From a virus, in the IMG/VR virus record IMGVR_UViG_3300042564_006474, positions 1 through 43,848 of that record: a stretch of 43,848 nucleotides of DNA, one strand, 5' to 3'. Below, in pieces: positions 14,173 to 21,629 of this stretch (positions are counted from its first letter, which is position 1; the number at the start of each line of letters is the position of its first letter). The notes under the pieces are model-generated. The model searched no databases. It was not told where the DNA came from and saw nothing but the letters and a program-made list of their open reading frames with translations. The position numbers were made by a program, and so were the translations under genes.

Positions 14173-14391
14173 ATGAAAGGGACTGCCCGCACCGGAAATG
14201 ACACTGCATACGTCACCGGAATGTTGGTCCTGATCCGCCCCGAGTGGGATGGAGACGACACGCTCCATGTGATCGCCGAATGGAACGGCGACCGCGGATT
14301 CATCCGGCCTGTCGAATGGCCGCACGGTCGGATCATCCCGACCGAACTCGTCACCGCCGAAATGATCCAACCCGCAACCATCAACCCCTGA
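14173..14391 (+). CDS. Hypothetical 72-residue beta-rich protein
   Basis: The gene starts six bases after the mini-ORF stop of leader copy B, with GAGGGA as Shine-Dalgarno. The protein is short and beta-rich (TAYVTGMLVLIRPEWDGDDT, HVIAEWNGDRGFIRPVEWPH) and looks like a small SH3-like or KOW-like barrel. No family is recognised. It opens the rightward run of small genes. Expression is likely coupled to the leader. Confidence 0.7.
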   Translation: MKGTARTGNDTAYVTGMLVLIRPEWDGDDTLHVIAEWNGDRGFIRPVEWPHGRIIPTELVTAEMIQPATINP

Positions 14392-14398
14392 AACCACC

Positions 14399-14566
14399 AT
14401 GTACACCGCCGCAGAAATCGACGCCATGACCATCGAGGAGATCGAACAAGTCGCCGAACTCCTCACCGATGAAGCCCGCGAGGAATGGGCTGCCGCCGGA
14501 TATTCCGGCGAGGCCTACTCAAATCTCGGGATGAACGACGCCGAGAAATTCATCAACTCCCGCTGA
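14399..14566 (+). CDS. Small acidic protein, 55 residues
   Basis: A short frame begins MYTAAEIDAMTIEEIEQVAE and ends DAEKFINSR. It is strongly acidic and predicted helical. The start follows AAACCACC, the A/C-rich pattern shared by several genes here, seven bases after the previous stop. Codon use is GC-rich and phage-like. No family recognised; its size and acidity are compatible with an anti-host or DNA-mimic protein, which is only a guess. Confidence 0.6.
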   Translation: MYTAAEIDAMTIEEIEQVAELLTDEAREEWAAAGYSGEAYSNLGMNDAEKFINSR

Positions 14567-14593
14567 ACTAACCAACCCCAACCAACCACCACC

Positions 14594-14884
14594 ATGGACA
14601 TTGAATACATCAAGCAACACCGCCGCCTGACTCTCGAATACGGACGCGGCGAAACCTACTGCTCCAACAAGCCGACACTCTACGGGCACTCGACCTACGG
14701 CCGCAGCTCGGTGCTCGCCGGCCGCCCGCGCCGGGTGTTCCTCGAAAGCTGGGACGATCTGGACACCGCCCGCGCCGAACTCAAGGCCGCGAGGATCCGC
14801 TATGCCGACCTCTGCGAGACAGGCGGCTCCACCCACATCCCGGTGGACGTCATCACCGCCGGACTGCCCGACGACGAGAACTGA
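14594..14884 (+). CDS. Hypothetical 96-residue protein
   Basis: The protein starts MDIEYIKQHRRLTLEYGRGE after an ACCACC leader. It has a Tyr/Ser-rich middle (YCSNKPTLYGHSTYGRSSVL) and a helical, acidic C-terminal half (DDLDTARAELKAARIRYADL, ending GLPDDEN). No family is recognised. It lies in the small-gene cluster, 28 bases after the 55-residue gene and 22 before the DUF2786 gene. Confidence 0.65.
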   Translation: MDIEYIKQHRRLTLEYGRGETYCSNKPTLYGHSTYGRSSVLAGRPRRVFLESWDDLDTARAELKAARIRYADLCETGGSTHIPVDVITAGLPDDEN

Positions 14885-14905
14885 ACCAACAGCACACGAG
14901 ATCCC

Positions 14906-15604
14906 ATGAGCAATCAAAACGACATCCTCGACAAGATCCGCAAACTGCTCCGCCTGGCCGACAGGTCGCGGGGTGCCACCGAGAACGAGGCCAAGGTGGC
15001 GCTGGCCAAGGCCCAGGAACTCATGACCCGCCACAACATCGACTCCGCCCTGCTCCGCATGGAGCGCGGCGAGTCCGGCGATTCGTTCGCCGTGGACAAG
15101 GGCAAGGTCGATCTGCCGAAGACCCTCAACCCGGCCGACCTGATGATCCTCTCGCTGCTCCAGCAGCATTTCAACGTGAAGACCATCCTGATGCCCACGG
15201 GGCGCGGGACTCCGGTGGACATCATCGGGGCACCCGCCGACATCGACTTCGCGATCTTCGCGTTCAACTTCCTGCGGCAGACCTTCTTCCGCTGTTGGAA
15301 CGAGTTCAAGACCACGCGGACCAACCCGGACAAGGCATCCTACTACCGGGGCCTGCGCGACGGGCTCAACGCCGAACTCAAGGCAGCCAAGGAACGCGCC
15401 GAGCAATCCTACGCCGCCGACCAGCGGCAGGCATACGGGCTGGTCGTCGTGGACCAGCAGGCGGCGATCACCCGCTACGTCGAGGACCACTACGGCAAGC
15501 TCCGCAACCGCGCCCAACGCCGCCGCCGCGTCGATTCCGGCAGCTACTTCGCCGGGGAACAGAAAGGCCGCACCATTCGGATCAACCGCCCGCTTCCACA
15601 ATGA
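14906..15604 (+). CDS. DUF2786 domain protein
   Basis: This 232-residue protein has the DUF2786 signature at the N-terminus: ILDKIRKLLRLADR, then GATENEAKVALAKAQELM and TRHNIDSALL (residues 6-52). A DUF7168-like C-terminal domain follows (MILSLLQQHFNVKTILMP, DIDFAIFAFNFLRQTFFRCW). The tail is basic (RAQRRRRVDSGSYFAGEQKG). The family is frequent in phages and mobile elements and has no established biochemical function. Its stop overlaps the next ATG. Confidence 0.85.
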   Translation: MSNQNDILDKIRKLLRLADRSRGATENEAKVALAKAQELMTRHNIDSALLRMERGESGDSFAVDKGKVDLPKTLNPADLMILSLLQQHFNVKTILMPTGRGTPVDIIGAPADIDFAIFAFNFLRQTFFRCWNEFKTTRTNPDKASYYRGLRDGLNAELKAAKERAEQSYAADQRQAYGLVVVDQQAAITRYVEDHYGKLRNRAQRRRRVDSGSYFAGEQKGRTIRINRPLPQ

Positions 15605-15855
15605 AAGCCATGAGCAGAATCGAAGCCGCCCTGAAAGCCGTCCAAGTGGCGCACGCCGTTGCCGAAGTGATCCGCAATGCCGGCGAAATCCCGAGCGGCC
15701 ACCTCTATGCCCGAGTCATGGGCGTCATGGACCTCCGCCAATACGAGCAGGTCATCGACCTCCTCGTGGATGCGCGACTCGTCGAGCGCATGCCCTCGCA
15801 CATCCTCCGCTGGGTCGGGCCAGCGACCAACCCGCAACCTAACATACCATCATGA
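15601..15855 (+). CDS. Hypothetical 84-residue helical protein
   Basis: The ATG overlaps the DUF2786 stop (ATGA). The protein is helical with a winged-helix feel: IEAALKAVQVAHAVAEVIRN, IPSGHLYARVMGVMDLRQYE and VIDLLVDARLVERMPSHIL. Such a pattern suggests a small DNA- or RNA-binding regulator of the winged-HTH kind, but no family is assigned. Leader copy C follows eight bases after its stop. Confidence 0.7.
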   Translation: MKAMSRIEAALKAVQVAHAVAEVIRNAGEIPSGHLYARVMGVMDLRQYEQVIDLLVDARLVERMPSHILRWVGPATNPQPNIPS

Positions 15856-15862
15856 AAACCCG

Positions 15863-15923
15863 CCGACAGAAAGACGAAAAAAGACATGGACGTGCCCGAT
15901 CAGACGGGCAGATGAGGGACGCT
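15863..15923 (+). promoter_or_regulatory. Leader cassette copy C with nine-codon mini-ORF
   Basis: The same 29-base purine-rich block as in copy B precedes the mini-ORF ATG GAC ... ACG GGC AGA TGA (15886-15915, product MDVPDQTGR). GGGACGCT and the ATG at 15924 follow. The Thr codon differs from copy B (ACG against ACT) without changing the residue. A hairpin GCCCG-ATCAGA-CGGGC forms within this copy but is not conserved in the others. Confidence 0.7.
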
Positions 15924-16163
15924 ATGACAACAGCATCCCTGCCTAACAATCACTACACCAAGGCGATGCTCCGCGGCATCCGCAGTCTGGAACAGAACGG
16001 CTTCACCGTCCGGCGCATCCTGCCGGTCGATCCGATGGCCGGCATCCACGCCCGCGAGTTCCGCGCCGACTTCGCCAAGCAAACCCAAACCGGACTGCTG
16101 GCGTTCAGCGTCCGCATCGACACCGACGGCAACGTCACCAACCCCAACCAATACAACGCATGA
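15924..16163 (+). CDS. Hypothetical 79-residue protein
   Basis: The start at 15924 is chosen because it sits eight bases after the mini-ORF stop, as in the two other leader copies. An in-frame upstream ATG (15852) would translate the leader itself. The protein reads MTTASLPNNHYTKAMLRGIR and continues with FTVRRILPVDPMAGIHAREF and LAFSVRIDTDGNVTNPN, an alpha/beta mini-domain. The MTT start echoes that of the amidoligase behind copy A. No family recognised. Confidence 0.65.
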   Translation: MTTASLPNNHYTKAMLRGIRSLEQNGFTVRRILPVDPMAGIHAREFRADFAKQTQTGLLAFSVRIDTDGNVTNPNQYNA

Positions 16164-16399
16164 ATCACATGACTGCCAGCCAGGCTCGTGAATGGATGAT
16201 TTCCCATTGGGATGCCGATGAGGTCGGAACCGACCTCGATACCGACATTCTGGATGAAGCCCACCTTGCCATTTTCGGGAGCTATCCACGCGAGGACGAA
16301 GATGCCTTTGGCAATCTCAAGAATCACCTGCTGCCGACTCTCACCGCAGAGGAGACGGCGGAAATCGAAACCAACACCAACCAAATCCCAACCCACTGA
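16160..16399 (+). CDS. Small acidic hypothetical protein
   Basis: This 79-residue acidic protein is coupled to the previous gene by an ATGA overlap. It contains ASQAREWMISHWDADEVGTD, LDEAHLAIFGSYPREDEDAF and a Thr/Asn-rich tail. The alternation of helices and acidic loops gives no family. It belongs to the small-gene cluster. Confidence 0.6.
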   Translation: MNHMTASQAREWMISHWDADEVGTDLDTDILDEAHLAIFGSYPREDEDAFGNLKNHLLPTLTAEETAEIETNTNQIPTH

Positions 16400-16403
16400 A
16401 ACC

Positions 16404-16922
16404 ATGAATAAGCTCTATTGGATCGTCTGCGACGACAAGGACCACAACGTATTCGAAGGCCGCTATCAGGGCCGCACCCGAGGCGAGGCATTGAAGTTCC
16501 TCAAGCAAGCCATCGGGCGCAAGACCCTCAACGGACTGGTCTTCACCATCACCGAAATCCCGGTGCCGCTAATCCGCGAGATCGTCGCGGAAATCCTCGC
16601 CGCTGGCGACGGCAACAACGCCACGCCCGCGGCAAACGTCGTGCCGCTCACCCGGCACGAGTCCGAGGCCAGCCCGGGACGCTACGACGCGTTCGCCGAC
16701 GCGGCTGAGCCCGAACCAACGCCAGCGGAGGCCACGCCACCCGAGGCGAAGGCATCCAAGCCCGCCAAGAAAGTCGGCAACCCAGGCAAGGGTGATGATC
16801 ACTGGTCCAAGGTCCGGGCCCACTGGCTCGAATGCCGCAGCGTGAAGCAAACGGCGGAGCACTTCGGCCTGTCGCCCAACTCGGTCAAAACCCGCGCCCG
16901 CCGCGAGGGCTGGGGCAAGTGA
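16404..16922 (+). CDS. Hypothetical protein with C-terminal HTH
   Basis: The start MNKLYWIVCDDKDHNVFEGR at 16404 follows an A/C-rich AACC leader; in-frame upstream starts lie inside the previous gene. Residues 1-60 form an alpha/beta unit. A Pro/Ala-rich linker (about 85-125) leads to a C-terminal basic HTH (CRSVKQTAEHFGLSPNSVKT, then RARREGWGK). That HTH resembles those in small terminase and phage regulator proteins. It is 172 residues long. A role as DNA-binding regulator is likely; the terminase role is already taken by 21630. Confidence 0.7.
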   Translation: MNKLYWIVCDDKDHNVFEGRYQGRTRGEALKFLKQAIGRKTLNGLVFTITEIPVPLIREIVAEILAAGDGNNATPAANVVPLTRHESEASPGRYDAFADAAEPEPTPAEATPPEAKASKPAKKVGNPGKGDDHWSKVRAHWLECRSVKQTAEHFGLSPNSVKTRARREGWGK

Positions 16923-16927
16923 AGCCG

Positions 16928-17167
16928 ATGAATGTCGAAGTCACACGGTATCGCAAACCGGGCGGCTACCTCACGCGCTACTGGTCGGTGCTGGTGAATG
17001 GCGAACTGCTCGCCGTCACCCTCTACCGCAAGGGCGCTGAGGCCGTCGCCCGGGCCATCACCAACCCGATCCCCACGAACCATGCCACGATCCTTGAAGA
17101 TTCTGCCAACCCCGCCGCCACGCCCCGCAAGCCCACCGCTGGCGTGGCGACCTACCGGACCCGATGA
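16928..17167 (+). CDS. Hypothetical 79-residue protein
   Basis: The protein begins MNVEVTRYRKPGGYLTRYWS and continues VLVNGELLAVTLYRKGAEAV, a beta-rich start followed by a disordered tail. Its last 86 bases overlap the start of the AAA+ ATPase gene in another frame, so one of the two starts may be wrong. The N-terminal half lies outside the overlap and has phage-like codon use, which supports the gene. No family recognised. Confidence 0.55.
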   Translation: MNVEVTRYRKPGGYLTRYWSVLVNGELLAVTLYRKGAEAVARAITNPIPTNHATILEDSANPAATPRKPTAGVATYRTR

Positions 17168-17750
17168 CCTCTGCGGTCCAGCCGCAACCGTCGCCGCCCG
17201 CCTCGTCGCCAAGGCCCGCAAGCTCCACGCCAACCCGGCGGTGCCGGTCAAACTCCTGCTCTACGGCCCGCCAGGTGTCGGGAAAACCAGCATCGCCGAC
17301 ATGGTGGCCGACGCCCTGTCCGGCACCCGTTTCGCCGTCGAGGAGTTCAACGGCAAGCTGGTGACCGTCGAAACCGTGAAGCAGTGGATGGGCACGCTCG
17401 GTGTCTGCTCCCTTTTCGGCGTCTATTCGGTCAAGATCATCAACGAGATGGACCGCTGCACCAGGGACGCGCAGGACCTGCTCCTTAGTTACCTCGACCG
17501 CCTGCCACCGGGCCGCGCCGTGATCGGCACCAGCAACCTGCAACTCGACCTGCTCACCGAGCGGTTCCAGACCCGCTTCCAGTCGATCAAGCTCGCGGCA
17601 CCCTCGACCGAGGACATCGCCGCCCTGTTGCGTCGCCATTGGCCGGTCGATGAACCGACCTCGTTGCGTATCGCGGTCGGCAGCGGCGGATGCGTCCGGG
17701 CCGCGCTCGCCGATCTGGAATCCTGGCTCGACGCGGAGGGACTGTCATGA
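17082..17750 (+). CDS. AAA+ ATPase, clamp-loader-like
   Basis: This 222-residue protein has a clamp-loader-style N-terminus (LAWRPTGPDDLCGPAATVAA), Walker A LLYGPPGVGKTS (about 59-70) and a degenerate Walker B VKIINEMDRC (about 115-124). Sensor 1 is AVIGTSN, followed by the ERFQTRFQSIKL arginine-finger segment. The usual Walker B DE pair reads NE, which may affect hydrolysis. The start at 17082 is taken because the RP..DDL.G motif needs it. It resembles the minimal RuvB/RFC-type ATPases of phages. Its four-base overlap with the next small gene and the ParB-like genes nearby suggests a DNA-handling module. Confidence 0.8.
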   Translation: MPRSLKILPTPPPRPASPPLAWRPTGPDDLCGPAATVAARLVAKARKLHANPAVPVKLLLYGPPGVGKTSIADMVADALSGTRFAVEEFNGKLVTVETVKQWMGTLGVCSLFGVYSVKIINEMDRCTRDAQDLLLSYLDRLPPGRAVIGTSNLQLDLLTERFQTRFQSIKLAAPSTEDIAALLRRHWPVDEPTSLRIAVGSGGCVRAALADLESWLDAEGLS

Positions 17751-17992
17751 AGGCGCGCATCCACCGGATCACCTTTGACCGCGACGGCCGCATGTCCCGT
17801 GCCGTGTTCCGCTATCGGGCACCCGGCATGCGCCGCGAAACGCCTGTCACCGTGGAATGGCGTGATGTGGCCGGCAGTCGGGAATGGTTTGCCCTCGGAT
17901 GGTGCCCGCCGGATGCGTGGCGATGCATCCTGCCGCTGCTGGCGCAGGTCAGCCATGCCGTTGACACCATCCGAACCGGCGATGACGGATGA
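17747..17992 (+). CDS. Hypothetical 81-residue protein
   Basis: ATGA overlap with the ATPase stop. The sequence is compact and beta-rich (IHRITFDRDGRMSRAVFRYR, TPVTVEWRDVAGSREWFALG) with Cys and Trp near the end (CPPDAWRCILPLL). Unrecognised. Its 3' end carries, in frame, the TTGAC element (17961) used by the next gene, whose start overlaps this stop by eleven bases. Confidence 0.65.
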   Translation: MKARIHRITFDRDGRMSRAVFRYRAPGMRRETPVTVEWRDVAGSREWFALGWCPPDAWRCILPLLAQVSHAVDTIRTGDDG

Positions 17993-18638
17993 TTCACCCA
18001 AGGCCCGCACCCTCGCCAATGGCATCGAAGTCTGGTGCAGCTTCGACAAGCTCGTGCCGGTGGACGAACTGAAGCCCAACCCGCGCAACCCCAACACGCA
18101 CCCGCAACGCCAGATCGAGCTTCTGGCCAAGAACATCCGCTACTTCGGATGGCGGCAGACGATCACGGTGTCCCGGCAGAGCGGGCTGATCGTTTCCGGC
18201 CACGGCCGCCTGATGGCCGCCAAGTACCTCGGCGTTGAGGTCGTACCGGTGGACTATCAGGATTTCGCCAGCGAGAACGACGAGCTTGCCGTGCTGGTCG
18301 CCGACAACCGTTTGGCGGAACTCTCGACCGTGGACCTCAACGAGCTGGAGAAGATCGCCAGCGAGTGGAAGGCCACCGACTTCGACACCATCCTTGCCGG
18401 TTTCGAGCCGGCCGACCTCGACAGCCTGCTCCATCCGGGCGGCGATGATGAAGATGAGGATGACGATGACCGCCACGACAAGGAACTCGACAAGAGCGAC
18501 GTCACGGTGGCGGTCGGACTCTATCGGTTCCGCATCACCCAGGACGAGTTCATCGCGTGGTGCGACCGCGTGAAGCAGGACGCCGGTTTCGACAAGGAAA
18601 GCGTGCTCAACGAAATCCGCAGCCGCCTCGGACTATGA
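17982..18638 (+). CDS. ParB/sulfiredoxin-fold nuclease-like protein
   Basis: This 218-residue protein has a ParB N-terminal domain at residues 15-110: VPVDELKPNPRNPNTHPQRQ, SRQSGLIVSGHGRLMAA and VPVDYQDFASENDELAVLVA. The G-H-G-R-L box binds nucleotide in this family. The C-terminal region is acidic (GGDDEDEDDDDRHDKELDKS) and then helical. The start at 17982 has TTGAC 21 nt upstream. It is followed with an ATGA overlap by a second ParB-domain protein fused to a methyltransferase. Phage proteins of this kind often guide DNA modification. CTPase or DNase activity is not proven by sequence. Confidence 0.85.
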   Translation: MTDDSPKARTLANGIEVWCSFDKLVPVDELKPNPRNPNTHPQRQIELLAKNIRYFGWRQTITVSRQSGLIVSGHGRLMAAKYLGVEVVPVDYQDFASENDELAVLVADNRLAELSTVDLNELEKIASEWKATDFDTILAGFEPADLDSLLHPGGDDEDEDDDDRHDKELDKSDVTVAVGLYRFRITQDEFIAWCDRVKQDAGFDKESVLNEIRSRLGL

Positions 18639-20149
18639 ACATCACCCTCGAACCCATCGACGCCATCAAACCATCGACCTACAACCCAAGGTCGGCGGTC
18701 CCCGAGCGTCTCGACCTGATCGAACTGTCGCTCCGCAAGCTCGGCTTCATCGCCCCGATCTTCGCCGATGCGGACGGCGAGATCCTGTCCGGCCACCAGC
18801 GCCACCTCGTCGCCGAGCGGATGAAGGCGACACATGTGCCGGTTTTCCGCACCAAGGCGCTCGACCTCGACCAGCGCAAGGCGCTCAACATCGTCTTCAA
18901 CCGGGCGACCAACGACTTCGATTTCCACCACACTCCCGGCAAGGTCACCAGCGAGCTGCAAGCCCTGGACATCCAGGCGCTTGCCGACCGCATTCCCGAC
19001 AAGGAGGTCAGCGGCGATGGTTTCCTGCGCTGCCTCAAGCCCGCGGAAGTAGCCGTGAAGGATCTCTGCCGGGTGAACGCGGGCCGCTGGATCCAGTATG
19101 CCCGCAACCTCGCACGCACGCTGCACCGTCACGGCATCCTCATGCCCATCGTCTGCCGCGAGGACCTGACCGTCATCAACGGTATCGGGCGGCTTGAAAT
19201 GCTCGCCGAGAAGGGAGCCGCGTTCGCGCCGGTCGTGTTTGTCACCGAAGAGGAAGCGGAATTCGCCCGGGCCATGATGAACCTGCTGTCGATGGATTTC
19301 GACATCCACACGCGCTATGCCGACATGCTGCGCTTCAATTCATTCCGCCGCGCACGCCGCGTGAGGCGCGAGCTTGGCAACGGCTTCATCTTCGCCACGC
19401 ATGGCGCGAAGCCGTGCAAGGACTTCGACATTTCCAAGGCGGCGGATCGTGTCCGGTGGACCAAGGAACACGGCACGACCATCCTCGACTTCGGGGCCGG
19501 CCACCTGACCGAAACCTTCCTCCTGCGCCAGGCCGGTATCGACTGCACGCCGTTCGAGCCCTACCGCCTCGGACCAGGGGGCATCAACAAAGCGGAAAGC
19601 GTGGAACTCACCCGCGCATTCCTCGCCGAAGTGGCAGCGGGCAAGGAGTGGACAAGCATCTTCATCGCGAGCGTACTGAACTCCGTGCCGTTCCGCGAGG
19701 ACCGCGAGCACATCGCCTGCCTGTGCGCCGCCCTGTGCAAGCCGTTCACCAAGGTCTATGCCTGCGCATCGTCGGCAGGTGAATCCGGCTGGCGGCAGGT
19801 CAATGGCAAGGCGTTCATGAATGAATCGAACGCCGGCAACATCGCGTTCCGGCTCGACTACGAACCGGGCATCCGCATCGGCGACTTTCAGGACAAGCCC
19901 AAGGTCCAGAAGTATCACACGGTCGCCGAGTTCAAGGACCTCTTCGGCCAGTTCTTCCGCTCGGTGAAGGTCGAGGAGTTCTCCAACAACATCAACGCGG
20001 CCTGCGCGTCGGCACGCCCGGTCGATCCGGCCAGACTTCGCGCCGCCATCGAATTTGAATTCAACCTGCCCTATCCTGACGGCACCCGCATGGATCTCGC
20101 GCAATGCGCCATGGACTCTTTCGCTCAACGTCTTCAGATTACCCTATGA
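18635..20149 (+). CDS. ParB-domain / SAM-methyltransferase fusion
   Basis: This 504-residue two-domain protein has an N-terminal ParB fold: LEPIDAIKPSTYNPRSAVPE, DGEILSGHQRHLVAERM and KALNIVFNRATNDFDF. Residues about 250-310 contain linker helices and a second ParB-like stretch (GILMPIVCREDLTVINGIGR). The C-terminal part has a class I methyltransferase core with motif I TTILDFGAGHLTETFLLR (about 285-302). It ends with a FEFNLPYPDGTRMDLAQC tail. ParB-methyltransferase pairs are known in phages and suggest DNA modification or protection. Which base, or whether a small molecule, is methylated cannot be told; no DPPY/NPPY or PC motif is seen. Confidence 0.8.
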   Translation: MNITLEPIDAIKPSTYNPRSAVPERLDLIELSLRKLGFIAPIFADADGEILSGHQRHLVAERMKATHVPVFRTKALDLDQRKALNIVFNRATNDFDFHHTPGKVTSELQALDIQALADRIPDKEVSGDGFLRCLKPAEVAVKDLCRVNAGRWIQYARNLARTLHRHGILMPIVCREDLTVINGIGRLEMLAEKGAAFAPVVFVTEEEAEFARAMMNLLSMDFDIHTRYADMLRFNSFRRARRVRRELGNGFIFATHGAKPCKDFDISKAADRVRWTKEHGTTILDFGAGHLTETFLLRQAGIDCTPFEPYRLGPGGINKAESVELTRAFLAEVAAGKEWTSIFIASVLNSVPFREDREHIACLCAALCKPFTKVYACASSAGESGWRQVNGKAFMNESNAGNIAFRLDYEPGIRIGDFQDKPKVQKYHTVAEFKDLFGQFFRSVKVEEFSNNINAACASARPVDPARLRAAIEFEFNLPYPDGTRMDLAQCAMDSFAQRLQITL

Positions 20150-20598
20150 TCATCCTGCTCGACCTCAACTACACGCTGGTGGCCAACAATCCGGCTCGCG
20201 GCGCCACGCCCGAGCGCATGGAGAAGCGGCTCGCCAACGAGCAATACCGGCAATGGCTGGTGGAACTCGTGCGTCCTCACACGGTCGTGCTCATCACCGC
20301 ACGCCCCGTGGCCTGGATGATGAAGACGCTCGACCGCATCGAGGAACAGACCGGCTGGCGACCGCAGGACGCGTGCTTCGCTCCCCGCGGCTGGTGGAAT
20401 CCCCCGGCGATCAAAGAGCATCTGCTCAAGAAGGACGTTTTCCCGATCCACGGCGAGGATGCCCGCTACATCGCCATCGAGAGCAACCCGCGGACCCGCG
20501 AGATGTATGCGCGGTTCGAGATCCCGTGTTTCTGGGTGACGGAGGAAGGCACCTGTCTGACCGAGGGCACGCGAATCGTGAAGCGGCTGCCGCGTTGA
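20146..20598 (+). CDS. HAD-superfamily hydrolase-like protein
   Basis: This 150-residue protein begins MIILLDLNYTLVANN, a HAD motif I in which the second Asp is Asn (D-x-N-x-T). Motif II is VVLITARPVAWMMK, and the C-terminal part includes DARYIAIESNPRTREMYARF with no clear DD motif. The nucleophile Asp is kept, so it may still be a phosphatase, but altered chemistry or a binding role is possible. It is coupled by ATGA to the ParB-methyltransferase gene. The next gene starts 17 bases after its stop. Confidence 0.75.
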   Translation: MIILLDLNYTLVANNPARGATPERMEKRLANEQYRQWLVELVRPHTVVLITARPVAWMMKTLDRIEEQTGWRPQDACFAPRGWWNPPAIKEHLLKKDVFPIHGEDARYIAIESNPRTREMYARFEIPCFWVTEEGTCLTEGTRIVKRLPR

Positions 20599-20614
20599 CA
20601 CCCGCCACGCGGGC

Positions 20615-21337
20615 ATGAGTGAAGCCCAACGTGACGAGGTGATGCCGCATGGTGCCTGGCAGTTCGATCAGGAAGTGACCGCAGCTTTCGACGACATGCT
20701 CCAGCGGAGCATCCCGCAATACAACGCAATGCGAATGGTCACCTTCGAAGTCGGACGGCGCTTCGTGCAGCCCGGGACCACCATCATCGACATGGGATGC
20801 TCCCGCGGTCAGGCGCTCCTGCCCTTCGTTTCCAAGTTCGGGGCGGAGAACGATTACATCGGCCTGGAAATCAGCGAGCCGATGATCGAGGCGGCGCGGC
20901 AGAACTTCTCCTACCACCCTCACGGCAATCGCGTCACCGTCGCCCGTGCCGACCTGCGCCACGAGTTCCCCGGTGTGACCTCCAGCCTCGTGCTCTCGGT
21001 GCTCACCCTGCAATTCACCCCCATCGAATACCGCCAGCAGATCGTGCGGCGGGTCTTCGAGTCGCTGGCCCCCGGCGGTGCCTTCATCCTCGTCGAAAAG
21101 GTGCTCGGGGCGACGTCCAAGCTCGATGAGGCGTTCGTAAACCTGTTCCTCCAGATCAAACGGGAGAACGGGTATTCCGAGGAGCAGATCGACCGCAAGC
21201 GGATGTCGCTGGAAGGCGTGCTGGTCCCGGTAACCGCCCGCTGGAACGAAGAGCTTCTCCATCAGGAAGGCTTCACGTCGGTCGATTGCTTCTGGCGACA
21301 CCTGAACTTCGCCGGGTGGGTTGCGGTCAAGCCATGA
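20615..21337 (+). CDS. CmoA-like SAM-dependent methyltransferase / carboxy-SAM synthase-like
   Basis: This 240-residue class I methyltransferase has motif I TIIDMGCSRGQALLPFV (about 55-71) and an acidic loop LEISEPMIEAARQN. Its LVLSVLTLQFTPIEYRQQIV, PGGAFILVEK and KRENGYSEEQIDRKRMSLEG segments closely track CmoA of Gammaproteobacteria. CmoA makes carboxy-S-adenosylmethionine for tRNA wobble modification by CmoB. No CmoB is present in the window. The KRxNGYS segment, which includes residues I recall as contacting the carboxylate in CmoA, is retained. It might use prephenate and SAM, or be a plain methyltransferase. TTGAC lies 20 nt before the start. Confidence 0.8.
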   Translation: MSEAQRDEVMPHGAWQFDQEVTAAFDDMLQRSIPQYNAMRMVTFEVGRRFVQPGTTIIDMGCSRGQALLPFVSKFGAENDYIGLEISEPMIEAARQNFSYHPHGNRVTVARADLRHEFPGVTSSLVLSVLTLQFTPIEYRQQIVRRVFESLAPGGAFILVEKVLGATSKLDEAFVNLFLQIKRENGYSEEQIDRKRMSLEGVLVPVTARWNEELLHQEGFTSVDCFWRHLNFAGWVAVKP

Positions 21338-21393
21338 CGCCAACCCATCCTTGAGCTTGTCGCGGCACATGGGAAACGGCAACATGACTGCCA

Positions 21394-21585
21394 ATGACTC
21401 CCAAGTTCGGCGAAATGGCCAAGGTGCGCGTCCGTTATGAACACGGACCTCAAGAGGGCTATGTCGTGGCACTCAAGGAGCAGGACGGCAGATGGATCTA
21501 CAAGATTTCCCATCAGGATCAGGACAACACGGCAGAAAGTTGGGACAACTGGGTGCCGGAAGAGTGGCTGGAAAAGGCAAAGTGA
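21394..21585 (+). CDS. Small SH3-like hypothetical protein
   Basis: This 63-residue protein reads MTPKFGEMAKVRVRYEHGPQ and then EGYVVALKEQDGRWIYKISH, a beta-barrel-like series, with an acidic and aromatic C-terminus (NWVPEEWLEKAK). A KOW or SH3-like fold is plausible. No SD or TTGAC element precedes it. It sits between the modification module and the terminase genes. Confidence 0.65.
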   Translation: MTPKFGEMAKVRVRYEHGPQEGYVVALKEQDGRWIYKISHQDQDNTAESWDNWVPEEWLEKAK

Positions 21586-21629
21586 TTCCGCTTCGGCTGC
21601 CTTCTCCCGATTGACACCCGCCATGCGGC

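Noticed and set aside
14161-14178. Resemblance of AGATGAGGGACGATGAAA to a hammerhead ribozyme core
   Set aside because: The invariant CUGANGA and CGAAA boxes are not both present and no three-way junction can be built.
13975-14466. Amidoligase extension starting at 14466
   Set aside because: It would read antisense through the 72-residue gene and both divergent leader cassettes; ATG 13974 matches the leader-gene spacing of the other copies.
15889-15910. Hairpin GCCCG-ATCAGA-CGGGC in leader copy C as the conserved core of an RNA element
   Set aside because: Copies A and B cannot form an equivalent stem at the same position, so this hairpin is not a shared feature.
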